From Gammaproteobacteria bacterium (lineage in GTDB: Bacteria > Pseudomonadota > Gammaproteobacteria > Nevskiales > Nevskiaceae): a DNA stretch of 64,000 nt. Of the stretch, positions 33,521 through 43,556 are shown piece by piece (the stretch's first letter is position 1; every line of letters starts with the position of its first letter). Where the stretch lies: positions 109,491-173,490 of the forward strand of contig JAHZLQ010000042.1 of NCBI GenBank assembly GCA_022599775.1. Reading direction: 5' to 3'. The position numbers and the translations under genes are program-made. Under the pieces are notes generated by a model. It did not search any database and was not told where the DNA came from. It was given only the letters and a program-made list of their open reading frames with translations.

Positions 33521-34826
33521 GTTCGATCAGCCAGTCGCGCACGCTGCGCTTGCCGTCACCTTCGGCGAAGCCGCGTTCGGCGGCTGCGACCAGTGAGCGC
33601 ATGCGTCGGCCGAATTCACTCTTGATCGGCAAGCCGTCCGAATCGAAGCCGCTGCGAATCAGCAGCCACAGTTCGCCGAGGGTGAGCCCGCCGAAATCGC
33701 GGGCCGGCATCAGTGTCGGCAGTTCCTGTTCCGCTTCGAGCAGAATCTTGTGATGCAGCAGAATCTGGACGCAGACATCGACATGCTCGGGAGAGCTGCC
33801 CAATAGCTTCGCCAGTTCGTCGCGTTGCGGGCCGGGTTGGCCGTTCATGAAGCGCTGGCCAACGATGCCGACGATCGACAGCGCGAGATACTCCGATGAA
33901 AACGCCGACAGGAACGGCGTGTGTGCGCTGGGCATCAGGTATTCGCGGCACTGCACGTAGAACGAGAGCTGGCAGCCGATCAGCAGGATCAGCCAGCCTA
34001 CGTAGAGCCAGATCAACAGGAACACGACGATCGCGAAGCCGGAATAGATCGCGTTGTAGTTGGTGGCGCCGCTCACGAATGAAGCGAAGGCGAGACTGGC
34101 CGATTGCCACAGAATGCCGGCCAGCAGGGCACCCGCCAGCGCAGCGGTGAATCGCACCCGGATGTTCGGGATGAAGGCGTAAAGGAAGGTGAAAGCCGCC
34201 ACCACCAACAGATACGGTATGAACTGCGTGACCAGGAACACGAACGGCCCGAGCACACCAAGGTTCAGCACCCACTGCGCGATGGCGCTGTTCTTGAGCG
34301 CGGTGGTGATGCCTATGGCCGAGAACACCAGCACCGGGCCGACGATCAGTACCGAGAGATATTCGCCGAAGCGCTGTCCGAAGCTGCGCGGGCGTTTCAG
34401 GCGCCAGATGAAATTGAAGGCGCCCTCGACCTTCTGCAGCAGCGCGATCGCCGAATACAGCAACAGGCTGACGCCCACCGATCCGAGTACGCTGACCTTG
34501 ATGTTCTCGACAAAGCCGATGATGTTCTGGGTCACATCCTGCGCCTGGGGACCCAGTGGCCGCAGAAACTCCAGCAGCATCGGTTCCAGCGCGTTGTGCA
34601 CGCCGAAGGCCTTGAGCATCGAAAAGCTCAGGGCCAGCAGTGGCACCAGCGACAACAAGGTGGTGTAAACCAGGCTCATCGCCCGCATCGACAGCTGGCC
34701 TTCCATGAAGTCGCGCACCAGCGCGATCGAATAGCGGCCCAGCGTCAGCAGCACGCCCTCGATCCAGTTGGCGGGCTGCCGCTGCCAGAGTTGCAGGCGC
34801 AGGCGGTCGAGTAGCTTTTCGATCAT
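33510..34826 (-). CDS. YihY/BrkB family inner membrane protein
   Basis: 438 residues. About six membrane helices within 45-290 (AMSLVYTTLLSLVPLLALSFSMLKAFG, LLLYSAIALLQKVEGAFNFIWRLKRPRSF, GATNYNAIYSGFAIVVFLLIWLYVGWLILLIG), followed by a cytosolic winged-helix-like C-terminal domain (about 320-430), as in the longer members of this family. Once mis-assigned as RNase BN; the function is unknown. Confidence 0.9.
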   Translation of the reverse strand: MIEKLLDRLRLQLWQRQPANWIEGVLLTLGRYSIALVRDFMEGQLSMRAMSLVYTTLLSLVPLLALSFSMLKAFGVHNALEPMLLEFLRPLGPQAQDVTQNIIGFVENIKVSVLGSVGVSLLLYSAIALLQKVEGAFNFIWRLKRPRSFGQRFGEYLSVLIVGPVLVFSAIGITTALKNSAIAQWVLNLGVLGPFVFLVTQFIPYLLVVAAFTFLYAFIPNIRVRFTAALAGALLAGILWQSASLAFASFVSGATNYNAIYSGFAIVVFLLIWLYVGWLILLIGCQLSFYVQCREYLMPSAHTPFLSAFSSEYLALSIVGIVGQRFMNGQPGPQRDELAKLLGSSPEHVDVCVQILLHHKILLEAEQELPTLMPARDFGGLTLGELWLLIRSGFDSDGLPIKSEFGRRMRSLVAAAERGFAEGDGKRSVRDWLIEQAP

Positions 34827-34944
34827 TCGCCCAGTTTAGCCGGATTGAGCGTGGCAACCGCTTGTGATTCGGCCCTGCACTGATTCGGGCATGGACACGA
34901 TGCACGGGTAGACTGGTGGCGATTTCGAATTCGACCGTGACACC

Positions 34945-36801
34945 TTGGACAGCCCCTCTTCCGACATCCACACCACGCTGAAGGCCCGCTTCGGCTTTGA
35001 CGATTTTCGTCCCGGCCAGGAAGCGGTGGTGCGTGATGTGCTCGCGCACCGCGACCTGCTCGCGGTGATGCCCACCGGTGGTGGCAAGTCGCTGTGCTTC
35101 CAGTTGCCGGCCGTGCTCGCGCCCGGCGTGATGATCGTGGTGTCGCCACTGATCGCGCTGATGCAGGATCAGGTGCGGCTGCTGACCAACAGCGGCATCG
35201 CGGCGACGTTTCTCAATTCCAGCCTGGGCGGCGCCGAGGCGGGCCAAAGGCTGCGCGACCTCGAAGCCGGGCGCTACAAGCTGCTGTACCTGGCGCCGGA
35301 ACGCCTGATGTTGCCGGAGTTTCTGGAAACCACCCTGCGGCGGCTCGTCGAAACCGTGGGCATCAGCGGCATCACCGTGGACGAGGCGCATTGCGTGTCG
35401 CAATGGGGCCATGATTTCCGGCCCGAGTATCGTCAGCTCGGCAGTCTGCGGGAACGTCTGCCGGGCGTTCCGATTCACGCCTTCACCGCCACTGCGACGC
35501 CGCGCGTGCGTGACGACATCGTCGCCCAGCTCGGTCTGCGCGACGCCGCGGTGCACGTTGCCAGTTTCGATCGTCCGAACCTGTTCTATGCCGTTCGACC
35601 CAAGGGTCAGCGCAGCTATGGCGAGCTGCTGGATCAGGCGCGCGGCGGTGGTTCCGGCATCGTCTATTGCCTGTCGCGGCGGCGCGTCGACGAACTCGCG
35701 CACAAGCTGGTCGAGGACGGGGTGCGTGCCGTGCCCTACCACGCCGGCCTCAATGCGGAAACACGTCGCGATAACCAGGACGCCTTCATCCGCGACGATG
35801 CGCAGGTGGTGGTGGCGACGATCGCCTTCGGCATGGGCATCAACAAGCCCGATGTCCGCTGGGTCACGCATCACGACCTGCCGATGACGGTGGAGGGCTA
35901 CTACCAGGAAGCCGGTCGAGCCGGGCGCGATGGCGAGCCGGCACGTTGCACGCTGTTGTTCTCAGCCAACGACATTCGCACCGTCGAATTTCTGATCGAC
36001 AAAAAGCGCGATCCGCACAGCGGCGAGCCGCTCGAAGACGAGCAGCGCAAGGCACGCACGCAGTTGCGCAAGGTGTTGGGCTACGCCGAATCGGGGGAGT
36101 GCCGCCGCGCCATTCAGCTGCGCTATTTCGGTGAGGACTACAACGGTCCCTGCGGGCAGTGCGACAACTGCACCGAGCCGCGCGAAACCGTGGACTGGAC
36201 CGTGCAGGCCCAGCAGTTCCTGTCCGCCGTGGCGCGTCTGGCGCAGCGTGGGCAGCGCTTCGGGGGTGCCCACATCATCGACATTCTGCGGGGCTCGACA
36301 CGCGAACGCATCATTCAGAACGGGCACGACCAGCTCAGCGTCTATGGCATCGGCAAGGCGCACGATGTGGATCAGTGGCGCGCGCTGGCGCGCACCCTGG
36401 TGCATCAGCAATTGCTCGCAGAATCGGGCGACGCCTATCCGGTGTTGTCGCTGGTGCCGGACAGCCGCAGTGTGCTGCGCGGCGAACGCCAAGTGCATCT
36501 CGTGCTGCCCGAAAAGCCCCCGCGCCGCAGCCGCCGTGAGCGTGGTCGCGAACGCGACGAGGCCGGCTTGTCGAGTGATGTCGACATGGATCTGTTCGAG
36601 GCGCTACGCAGTCTGCGCAAGCGTCTCGCCGACGAACAGGGCGTTCCGCCGTATGTCGTGTTCAGCGATGCGAGCTTGCGCATGATGACCGAACAGCGTC
36701 CAAAAACCCTGGACGCCTTCGCTGAAATCAGCGGCGTCGGTCAGGCCAAGCTGGACCGTTATGGCGAGCCGTTTACCGCGCTCATTCGCGAGCAGGGCTG
36801 A
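34945..36801 (+). CDS. recQ: ATP-dependent DNA helicase RecQ
   Basis: 618 residues. Walker A MPTGGGKS (K48), DEAH box at 146-149 followed by [33 protein letters not shown], arginine finger region [10 protein letters not shown], the RecQ zinc cluster ([19 protein letters not shown]), the winged helix and a C-terminal HRDC domain (about 545-615). Full-length. It starts at TTG (34945), the only in-frame option before the helicase core. It acts in recombination and stalled-fork repair. Confidence 0.95.
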   Translation: MDSPSSDIHTTLKARFGFDDFRPGQEAVVRDVLAHRDLLAVMPTGGGKSLCFQLPAVLAPGVMIVVSPLIALMQDQVRLLTNSGIAATFLNSSLGGAEAGQRLRDLEAGRYKLLYLAPERLMLPEFLETTLRRLVETVGISGITVDEAHCVSQWGHDFRPEYRQLGSLRERLPGVPIHAFTATATPRVRDDIVAQLGLRDAAVHVASFDRPNLFYAVRPKGQRSYGELLDQARGGGSGIVYCLSRRRVDELAHKLVEDGVRAVPYHAGLNAETRRDNQDAFIRDDAQVVVATIAFGMGINKPDVRWVTHHDLPMTVEGYYQEAGRAGRDGEPARCTLLFSANDIRTVEFLIDKKRDPHSGEPLEDEQRKARTQLRKVLGYAESGECRRAIQLRYFGEDYNGPCGQCDNCTEPRETVDWTVQAQQFLSAVARLAQRGQRFGGAHIIDILRGSTRERIIQNGHDQLSVYGIGKAHDVDQWRALARTLVHQQLLAESGDAYPVLSLVPDSRSVLRGERQVHLVLPEKPPRRSRRERGRERDEAGLSSDVDMDLFEALRSLRKRLADEQGVPPYVVFSDASLRMMTEQRPKTLDAFAEISGVGQAKLDRYGEPFTALIREQG

Positions 36802-36862
36802 CGGCTCAGCCGCCGATTGTGCAGCGGTTGCCGGCGCCCATTCCCGGCTGAATTTCTCCAGG

Positions 36863-36891
36863 TTGACACCGCCGTCACCGAGCGATATGGT
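36863..36891 (+). promoter_or_regulatory. sigma-70 promoter of the phasin gene
   Basis: TTGACA (36863-36868), 17-bp spacer, TATGGT (36886-36891). The expected start near 36898 gives a 120-nt leader. A near-consensus promoter, as expected for an abundant granule protein. Confidence 0.7.
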
Positions 36892-36917
36892 GCACTGCAC
36901 AAATTGCTGCAGAGCAA
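36890..36917. promoter_or_regulatory. TGC-rich palindromes, candidate PhaR-type operator
   Basis: GTGCACTGCAC (36890-36900) and TTGCT-GCAG-AGCAA (36904-36917) lie on the predicted transcription start. PhaR repressors of phasin genes in other proteobacteria bind TGC/GCA-rich sites in this position. Whether this genome has phaR is not visible. Confidence 0.45.
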
Positions 36918-37018
36918 CAAAACAAAACGTCTCAAGTTGTTGGGTGCAGCGAAAGGGGTCGGGCCAGCCGACTGCCAAATTGGTCAATTATTTGAAATTC
37001 GAAACTCAGGAGTTTGAG

Positions 37019-37549
37019 ATGAATCTGGAAACCGTGATGAATGACGTGAAGTCGAAGATGGTTGTTGTGCAGGGCCGTGCCCAGGATGTCGCCGAAGTAT
37101 CCGTGGACACTTTCAAGCAGGCCAGCGACGTCGTGCTCAACGGTGTGCAGGTGCTGGTCAAGACCCACACCGAAACCGCTACCGAACTGTTCGGCTACAG
37201 CAAGGCCAGCTTCGAGAAGGCCAAGGCCGACGGCATTGCGGCCGTGGTTTCCAACCCGGTCATCTACATGCCGGAAGGTCGCGAGAAGGTGGTTGCGGCA
37301 TTCAATGACACGCTGACCACGTTCACCAAGACCGGTGAAGATCTGGCCAAAGTGATTCTGAGTGGCTATGAGGGTGTGAGCTCCCGAATTCAGGGTGAAG
37401 TCCCGGCCGTGAAGAAGGCCAAGAAGACCGTTCGCAAGGCGAGCGCTTCGGCCAAGAAGACCGCGACCAAGGCCAGGAAGACCACCGCCAGCAAGGCGCG
37501 CAGCGCCAAGAAGTCTGCTGACGCCGCGGTTGACGGCGCCACGTCCTGA
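37019..37549 (+). CDS. phasin family protein with histone-like tail
   Basis: 176 residues from the ATG at 37019 (GGAG upstream). Residues about 1-125 are the alpha-helical phasin domain (VQGRAQDVAEVSVDTFKQAS, YSKASFEKAKADG, TFTKTGEDLAKVILSGYEG). The last 50 residues are Lys/Ala/Ser/Thr-rich with AKKTVRKASASAKKTATKAR, like the DNA-binding tails of histone-H1-like or PhaF-type phasins. Phasins coat polyhydroxyalkanoate granules; the basic tail suggests granule-nucleoid attachment. No pha synthase gene is in the window. Confidence 0.85.
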   Translation: MNLETVMNDVKSKMVVVQGRAQDVAEVSVDTFKQASDVVLNGVQVLVKTHTETATELFGYSKASFEKAKADGIAAVVSNPVIYMPEGREKVVAAFNDTLTTFTKTGEDLAKVILSGYEGVSSRIQGEVPAVKKAKKTVRKASASAKKTATKARKTTASKARSAKKSADAAVDGATS

Positions 37550-37623
37550 TCGGCGGGCGTCGTTCCGGAAGGCGAAACCAGCCGTACTGACTTGATGGGT
37601 ATGCCGGTCGGTACGGTGAAATG

Positions 37624-37659
37624 AAAGGTGGGGAGGCACAATGCCTTCCCACCTTTTTT
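37624..37659 (+). terminator. strong rho-independent terminator after phasin
   Basis: Twelve-base-pair stem GGTGGGGAGGCA (37627-37638)/TGCCTTCCCACC (37642-37653) with one G-T pair and a CAA loop, then TTTTTT. Confidence 0.9.
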
Positions 37660-37677
37660 CGTTTCAGGAGGCGAGCG

Positions 37678-37959
37678 ATGTTGGAGCACATGAAGGGAGC
37701 CACCGTTGCCGGTCGCCAGCGCTGGCCGAAATTCCGCCGCGGCGCGGAGGCGTTGCTGAGCTACGAAATGGGCGTATGGCTTCAGTTGTCCGCGCCGTTG
37801 CGCGAACGGTTGGCCGTGGCACGACGTGCGCGCAATCTGCCGGAACTTCTGGAGGATCAGTTCGATCTGCTGCCGGCGGACCGGCAACGCTGGCTGGCGG
37901 CGCATCATGAACGCGTACGCCACTGGCGTTCATTGCTTGGCGCGATCACTCGCGGATAG
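37678..37959 (+). CDS. hypothetical small basic protein
   Basis: 93 residues from an ATG preceded by AGGAGG at a good distance. Sequence is Arg/Leu/Trp-rich and predicted helical (KFRRGAEALLSYEMGVWLQL, RARNLPELLEDQFDLLPADR, RWLAAHHERVRHWRSLLGAI). No family recognised and no signal peptide. It starts 18 bp after the phasin terminator; it may be reached by read-through or its own promoter. The strong ribosome-binding site is the main support. Confidence 0.65.
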   Translation: MLEHMKGATVAGRQRWPKFRRGAEALLSYEMGVWLQLSAPLRERLAVARRARNLPELLEDQFDLLPADRQRWLAAHHERVRHWRSLLGAITRG

Positions 37960-38000
37960 CGCGGTCGACAAAGCGTTGCCGCCCTACGCCGGCAGATCGG

Positions 38001-38381
38001 CTAGGCGGCGACCACGAACAGCCCGATCACGCAGGCGATGCCGCCGAACCAGGCCAGCGAGCGTATCGTCGCCCAGTCCAGCAGATAGCACAGGCCGTAG
38101 AAGATGCGGCAGGCGATGAAGAGCAGGGCCAGCAGGTTCGCAGTCGAATTCGGTCCGGCCACGACATGCGCGATGATCGCGGCGGCGGCGAACATCGGGA
38201 ACGCCTCGAAGCTGTTCTGCTGCGCCCAGTGCGCACGCTTCGGCCAGCCCTGGATGGCTTCCAGGAATTCGCGTGGGTTGTGATTGGCACGCGGCGTGAA
38301 ACGTCCGCCGGCCTTGGCGGTCATGGTGAAGCAGAACGGCAGCAGGGCCGCCACCAGAACGCACCACAGCGCAATCGTCAT
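38001..38381 (-). CDS. MAPEG family membrane protein
   Basis: 126 residues with four helices. The motif ANHNPREFLEAIQGWPKRAHWAQQNSFEAFPMF is the bacterial MAPEG signature (N-x-E-x-F loop), and RIFYGLCYLLDWATIRSLAW is the third-helix region. MAPEG proteins include glutathione transferases of membranes; bacterial members of this branch have no proven substrate. It lies 30 bp after purC on the same strand. Confidence 0.88.
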   Translation of the reverse strand: MTIALWCVLVAALLPFCFTMTAKAGGRFTPRANHNPREFLEAIQGWPKRAHWAQQNSFEAFPMFAAAAIIAHVVAGPNSTANLLALLFIACRIFYGLCYLLDWATIRSLAWFGGIACVIGLFVVAA

Positions 38382-38411
38382 CGCTTTTCTCCCCCGTCGG
38401 TGTTCCTGGAC

Positions 38412-39299
38412 TCAGCCGATCAGCCGGCGCTGAGCCTCGCGATACTTGTCGGCCGTACGCGTGATGATCTCGTCCGGCAATTTCGGACCGGGCGCCTGCT
38501 TGTTCCAGTCCAGGGTTTCCAGATAATCGCGCACGAACTGCTTGTCGAAACTCGGCGGGCTGATGCCGGGACGGTAAGTATCCGCCGGCCAGAAGCGCGA
38601 GGAGTCGGGTGTCAGCACTTCGTCGATCAGGTGCAGCTTGCCGGCTGCATCGACGCCGAATTCGAACTTGGTGTCGGCGATGATGATGCCGCGTTCGCGC
38701 GCGTATTCCGCCGCCTCGCTGTACAGACGCAGACTCAGCTCGCGGACCTGGGCCGCGAGATCGGCGCCGATGCTGGCTTCGACCTGGGCGAAGCTGATGT
38801 TTTCGTCATGGCTGCCGACCGGTGCCTTGTCGGCCGGCGTGAAGATCGGCTGGGGCAGGCGATCGGCGATCTGCAGGCCCACGGGCAGGGCGATGCCGCA
38901 GACCGCGCCGGTGTTCTGATAGTCCTTCCAGCCGGAGCCGATCAGGTAGCCACGCACCACGGCCTCGATCGGCAGGGCCTTGAGTTTGCGGACCAGCACA
39001 GCGCGTCCTTCGCACTCGGCCATCTCTTCCGGCGTGAGCCATTGCGAGAGCTCCAGGTCCGAGGAATGGTTCGCCACCAGCTCCGAAAAGCGCCGCATCC
39101 AGAAGTCGGTGACGGCGGTCAGTACCGTGCCCTTGCCGGGAATCGGCTGCGGAAGAATCACGTCGAAGGCCGAAAGCCGGTCGCTGGTGACGATCAGCAT
39201 GTGTTCGTCGCCGACCGCGAAAATGTCCCGCACCTTGCCGCGGTGCAGGCGCGGCAGCGATTGGATCGAGGATTCGTACAGGGCAGGCATCGCGTTCAT
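38412..39299 (-). CDS. purC: phosphoribosylaminoimidazole-succinocarboxamide synthase
   Basis: 295 residues, the long SAICAR synthase type. [32 protein letters not shown] at the N-terminus binds [21 protein letters not shown] and [34 protein letters not shown] are the two family signatures. It ligates aspartate to CAIR in purine synthesis. ATG at 39299 or three codons later; the upstream open frame to 39452 is not family sequence. Divergent from rpe. Confidence 0.95.
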   Translation of the reverse strand: MNAMPALYESSIQSLPRLHRGKVRDIFAVGDEHMLIVTSDRLSAFDVILPQPIPGKGTVLTAVTDFWMRRFSELVANHSSDLELSQWLTPEEMAECEGRAVLVRKLKALPIEAVVRGYLIGSGWKDYQNTGAVCGIALPVGLQIADRLPQPIFTPADKAPVGSHDENISFAQVEASIGADLAAQVRELSLRLYSEAAEYARERGIIIADTKFEFGVDAAGKLHLIDEVLTPDSSRFWPADTYRPGISPPSFDKQFVRDYLETLDWNKQAPGPKLPDEIITRTADKYREAQRRLIG

Positions 39300-39405
39300 G
39301 GCGGGTTCCGGGAGCGGGCGCTGAATGTAGGCAAGCTGGGCGGGGCTCGCAACTGACGCCGCCAGACGGAATAATGCGCGCGCTTTCCGCAATGGACGAA
39401 TTCCC

Positions 39406-40083
39406 ATGCCGCGCCAGTCACCGATCATCGCCCCCAGTATTCTCTCCGCCAACTTCGCGCGTCTCGGCGAGGAAGTCGATCAGGTGCTCGCCGCCGGCGC
39501 GGACTGGGTGCATTTCGACGTGATGGACAATCACTACGTGCCCAATCTGACGATCGGTCCGATGGTTTGCGAGGCACTGCGCAAGCACGGCGTGACCGCG
39601 CCGATCGATGTGCATCTGATGGTCGAACCGGTGGATGAACTCGCACAGATGTTCGCCAAGGCCGGCGCCAGCCTGATCAGCTTTCACCCCGAGGCGAGCC
39701 GCCACGTGGACCGCAGCCTGCAGGCGATACGCGCGGCCGGCTGCAAGACCGGCCTGGTGTTCAATCCGGCGACGCCGCTGGATGTCCTGCGCTACGTGAT
39801 GGACAAGGTGGACATGGTGTTGCTGATGTCGGTGAACCCGGGCTTCGGCGGACAGAGCTTCATCCCGGCGGCGCTCGACAAGCTGCGCGAAGTGCGCGCT
39901 CTGATCGATGCCAGCGGCCACGAGATTCGCCTGGAGATCGATGGCGGGGTCAAGGCCGACAACATCGGTGCGATCGCCGCCGCCGGCGCTGACACCTTCG
40001 TCGCCGGCTCCGCGATCTTCGGCGCGAGCGACTACCAGGCCACGATTCGGGCGATGCGCGATGCCATTGCCGAAGCCGTCTGA
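39406..40083 (+). CDS. rpe: ribulose-phosphate 3-epimerase
   Basis: 225 residues of TIM-barrel fold. [64 protein letters not shown] and [12 protein letters not shown] are all diagnostic and hold the metal and catalytic residues. It interconverts ribulose-5-phosphate and xylulose-5-phosphate in the pentose phosphate pathway. Here it is followed by an MFS gene and then trpE; rpe near trpE is a common gammaproteobacterial neighbourhood. Confidence 0.96.
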   Translation: MPRQSPIIAPSILSANFARLGEEVDQVLAAGADWVHFDVMDNHYVPNLTIGPMVCEALRKHGVTAPIDVHLMVEPVDELAQMFAKAGASLISFHPEASRHVDRSLQAIRAAGCKTGLVFNPATPLDVLRYVMDKVDMVLLMSVNPGFGGQSFIPAALDKLREVRALIDASGHEIRLEIDGGVKADNIGAIAAAGADTFVAGSAIFGASDYQATIRAMRDAIAEAV

Positions 40084-40108
40084 TCGGGACGCTGAAGGGA
40101 CTGGTGAT

Positions 40109-41308
40109 TTGAACGACGTCAGCAAGCCGGCGGCACCGGTGCGTGCTGGCCTGGTCTGGACTTTCGCACTGGCCTGCGGACTGATCGTCGCCAACCTCTA
40201 CTATGCGCAACCCCTGGTCGGTCTGATCGGCGCCGATCTGGGTCTGAGCCATGCCACCGTCAGTCTGGTGGTGACCCTGACCCAGCTCGGCTATGGCCTC
40301 GGCCTGCTGTTGCTGGTGCCGCTGGGCGATCGGTTCGAAAATCGGCGGCTGTCGGTCGGCCTGCTCACCCTGGTCGCGCTCAGTCTGATCGCGGTGGCCA
40401 CGGCGCGGGGCTCCGCGCTGTTCCTCCTGGCGACCTTCGGCATGGGGCTGTGCTGTGTCGCAGCGCAGATTCTGGTGCCGTTTGCCGCCTCGCTGGCGCC
40501 GCCGGCGGAGCGCGGTCGTGTCGTCGGCAACGTCATGAGCGGTCTGCTGGTCGGCATACTGTTGGCACGGCCGCTGTCGAGTTTCGTCGCCGAGTTCGGC
40601 GGCTGGCGCGCGATCTACGCGATCTCCGCCGTGGCGATCGCGGTGCTGGCGGTGGCGCTGCGCCGCTTGCTGCCCCTGCGTCAGCCTGCGCCCAGCGATC
40701 TGTCATATGGCGCGTTGATCCGGTCCCTGTGGCAGTTGTTCCGGGATACGCCGCTGCTGCGCCGGCGGGCGACCTACCACGCCGCCATGTTCGGTGCGTT
40801 CAGCGCGTTCTGGACGATGATCGCCCTGCGACTGGGAGATGCGCCCTTCGATTTCTCGCAGCGCGACATCGCCCTGTTCGCGCTGGCCGGCGCCTCGGGC
40901 GCGCTGTCGGCACCGCTGGCCGGGCGGCTTGCCGATCGGGGGCTGACCCGGCTCGCGACCGGCGGTGCCTTCCTGCTGGCGGGGCTGTCTTTCGTGTTGG
41001 CCGGCTGGGGCGGGGCGGCGGGTTCGCTGTGGCTGTTGCTCGCCGCCGCGGTGATCCTGGATTTCGCGGTGTCCGTGAATCTGGTGCTCGGTCAGCGTGC
41101 GATCTACATGCTCGGCGATGAAGTGCGCGGGCGCCTCAACGCCCTGTACATGGCGCTGTTCTTCGGCGGCGGCGCGGCCGGCTCGGCGCTCGCCGGTTTT
41201 GCCTATGCCTCCGGCGGCTGGACGCGCGTTTGCGAGGCCGCTTTCGTGGCACTGGCATTGACCACGCTGTACTTTCTGACCGAGCTCGCACACGGCGGGA
41301 AGCGCTGA
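40109..41308 (+). CDS. MFS transporter
   Basis: 399 residues, twelve predicted helices. GLIVANLYYAQPLVGLIGADLGLS is the first helix region, VPLGDRFENRR the loop 2-3 motif, and APLAGRLADRGLTRLATGG the loop 8-9 repeat. Resembles the putative sugar/drug efflux MFS found in many proteobacteria. It begins at a TTG 25 bp after rpe with GAAGGGA upstream; the open frame overlapping rpe is not coding. Substrate unknown. Confidence 0.85.
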   Translation: MNDVSKPAAPVRAGLVWTFALACGLIVANLYYAQPLVGLIGADLGLSHATVSLVVTLTQLGYGLGLLLLVPLGDRFENRRLSVGLLTLVALSLIAVATARGSALFLLATFGMGLCCVAAQILVPFAASLAPPAERGRVVGNVMSGLLVGILLARPLSSFVAEFGGWRAIYAISAVAIAVLAVALRRLLPLRQPAPSDLSYGALIRSLWQLFRDTPLLRRRATYHAAMFGAFSAFWTMIALRLGDAPFDFSQRDIALFALAGASGALSAPLAGRLADRGLTRLATGGAFLLAGLSFVLAGWGGAAGSLWLLLAAAVILDFAVSVNLVLGQRAIYMLGDEVRGRLNALYMALFFGGGAAGSALAGFAYASGGWTRVCEAAFVALALTTLYFLTELAHGGKR

Positions 41309-41336
41309 ATGAATGGCGACCTGAATGCTGTGGGGC

Positions 41337-41367
41337 TTGTCGGGACGGCGCGGAATTCGCGTATCAT
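41337..41367 (+). promoter_or_regulatory. candidate trp operon promoter
   Basis: TTGTCG (41337-41342) and TATCAT (41362-41367), with a 19-bp spacer that is longer than ideal. The start would fall just before the leader peptide. ATTCGCG occurs twice, 11 bp apart, around the -10. Weak. Confidence 0.4.
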
Positions 41368-41400
41368 TCGCGCGTCCAGATGATTCTTAGCTTGCCGACA

Positions 41401-41463
41401 ATGTTGATCCGGGAGTCGAATGCGCAGGCCGCAAACCTGCGCCAGTGGTGGCGATGGCGCTGA
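41401..41463 (+). CDS. trpL: trp operon leader peptide
   Basis: Twenty codons ending in LRQWWRWR and stop; tryptophan codons at positions 16, 17 and 19 (41446, 41449, 41455). An in-frame ATG 21 bp upstream (41380) would give 27 residues. Placed 72 bp before trpE. A Trp-rich short frame here is the hallmark of attenuation: ribosome stalling at these codons under tryptophan shortage changes leader RNA folding. Confidence 0.8.
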   Translation: MLIRESNAQAANLRQWWRWR

Positions 41464-41496
41464 CCTGAGTGTCACGCGGCGCTTGTCATTGGCCGC
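41422..41496 (+). promoter_or_regulatory. mutually exclusive leader hairpins (trp attenuator)
   Basis: Hairpin A: GCGCAGG (41422-41428)/CCTGCGC (41436-41442). Hairpin B: GCGCCA (41439-41444)/TGGCGC (41455-41460), holding all three Trp codons. A and B share 41439-41442 and cannot coexist. A third stem, GCGGC (41476-41480)/GCCGC (41492-41496), follows. No T run follows it, so classical intrinsic termination is not evident. Confidence 0.55.
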
Positions 41497-41535
41497 CGCC
41501 AGAGCGGTTCCACCTCGTTCGACGATCTCGACCCC

Positions 41536-42960
41536 ATGACGGACTACACCCACATTGCGCTGACGCGCGAACTTGCCGGCGACCTGGATACGCCGGTCGG
41601 CACCTATCTCAAACTCGGCAATCGCCCGTACTCGTTTCTGTTCGAATCGATGCAGGGCGGCGAGACCTGGGGACGCTATTCGTTCATCGGTCTGCCCTGC
41701 CGCGAGATTCTCAGCGTGCGTGGCTCGGCGATCGAGCGTCGTGTCGACGGTGAACTCGTCGAACAGACGAATTCCGACAATCCCTTCGAGTGGATCGCCG
41801 ACTACGCCTGCCGCTTTCAGGTGGAGGAGGCGCCGGGGCTGCCGCGTTTCACCGGCGGGCTGGTGGGCTATTTCGGCTACGACTGTGTGCGCTATGTCGA
41901 ATCGCGCATCAACCGCGAGCATCCGGACCCGATCGGCGCGCCCGACATTCTGCTGATGCGCTGCGACGAACTGGCGATCTTCGATTCACTGCGCGCCACC
42001 CTGACGATCGTGGTGCACGCCGCGATCGACGATGCGGACGATCAGGCGCGGGCACGGCGCCGGCTCGACGAAATTGAGGCGCTGCTGGCACAGCCCCTGC
42101 CGCGCTCGGCGGCGCGTGGATCGGGCGGTGTGGCGGCCGAGCGCTTCGAATCCGGATTCACGCCGCAGAGCTATGGCGAGGCGATCGCCAAGATCAAGCA
42201 GTACATCGCGGCCGGCGATGTCATGCAGGTGGTGCCCTCGCAGCGCCTGGCCGCCGACTTCGACGCCGATCCGGTGGCGCTGTACCGCGCGCTGCGGCGG
42301 ATCAACCCCTCGCCGTATCTGTACTGCCTGAACCTGGACGATCATCACGTCGTCGGGTCCAGCCCCGAAATCCTGGTACGTGTGGAAGAGCAGGAAATGA
42401 CGGTGCGCCCGATCGCCGGAACTCGGCGGCGCGGCGCCAGCGAAGCCGAGGATCGCGCGCTGGAAACCGAGCTGCTCGCCGATCCCAAGGAGATCGCAGA
42501 GCATCTGATGCTGATCGATCTGGGTCGAAATGATGTCGGCCGTGTCGCCGAGATCGGCAGCGTCACGCTCACTGAAAAAATGGCGATCGAGCGCTATTCG
42601 CACGTCATGCACATCGTGTCCAATGTGCGCGGGCGCCTCAAGCCGGGCATGCACGCGCTGGACGCACTGGCCGCCGCGTTCCCGGCCGGCACCCTCTCCG
42701 GCGCGCCCAAGGTACGGGCAATGGAGATCATCGACGAACTGGAGCCGGTCAAGCGCGGTATCTACGGCGGCGCCGTCGGCTACCTTGCCTGGTCCGGCAA
42801 CATGGACATGGCGATCGCGATCCGCACCGCGGTGATCAAGGACGGACGCATCTATGTGCAGGCCGGTGGCGGTGTGGTTGCGGATTCCGACGCTCAGGCG
42901 GAATGGGAAGAAACCATGAACAAGGCCGGCGCGATGCTGCGTGCCGCCGCCAGCGTGTAG
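41536..42960 (+). CDS. trpE: anthranilate synthase component I
   Basis: 474 residues. FAGD-like chorismate-binding core: [83 protein letters not shown], and [17 protein letters not shown]. Forms a heterodimer with TrpG and makes anthranilate from chorismate and glutamine. The N-terminus has the regulatory region ([19 protein letters not shown]), implying tryptophan feedback inhibition. First gene of trpE-trpG-trpD-trpC, under the leader peptide at 41401. Confidence 0.97.
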   Translation: MTDYTHIALTRELAGDLDTPVGTYLKLGNRPYSFLFESMQGGETWGRYSFIGLPCREILSVRGSAIERRVDGELVEQTNSDNPFEWIADYACRFQVEEAPGLPRFTGGLVGYFGYDCVRYVESRINREHPDPIGAPDILLMRCDELAIFDSLRATLTIVVHAAIDDADDQARARRRLDEIEALLAQPLPRSAARGSGGVAAERFESGFTPQSYGEAIAKIKQYIAAGDVMQVVPSQRLAADFDADPVALYRALRRINPSPYLYCLNLDDHHVVGSSPEILVRVEEQEMTVRPIAGTRRRGASEAEDRALETELLADPKEIAEHLMLIDLGRNDVGRVAEIGSVTLTEKMAIERYSHVMHIVSNVRGRLKPGMHALDALAAAFPAGTLSGAPKVRAMEIIDELEPVKRGIYGGAVGYLAWSGNMDMAIAIRTAVIKDGRIYVQAGGGVVADSDAQAEWEETMNKAGAMLRAAASV

Positions 42961-42972
42961 GGGGGCGAGCCG

Positions 42973-43554
<582 letters not shown>

Positions 43555-43556
43555 CC

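Noticed and set aside
33616..35874. 752-codon leftward frame across yihY and recQ
   Set aside because: It spans two real genes in the wrong frame and strand and contains no recognisable domain.
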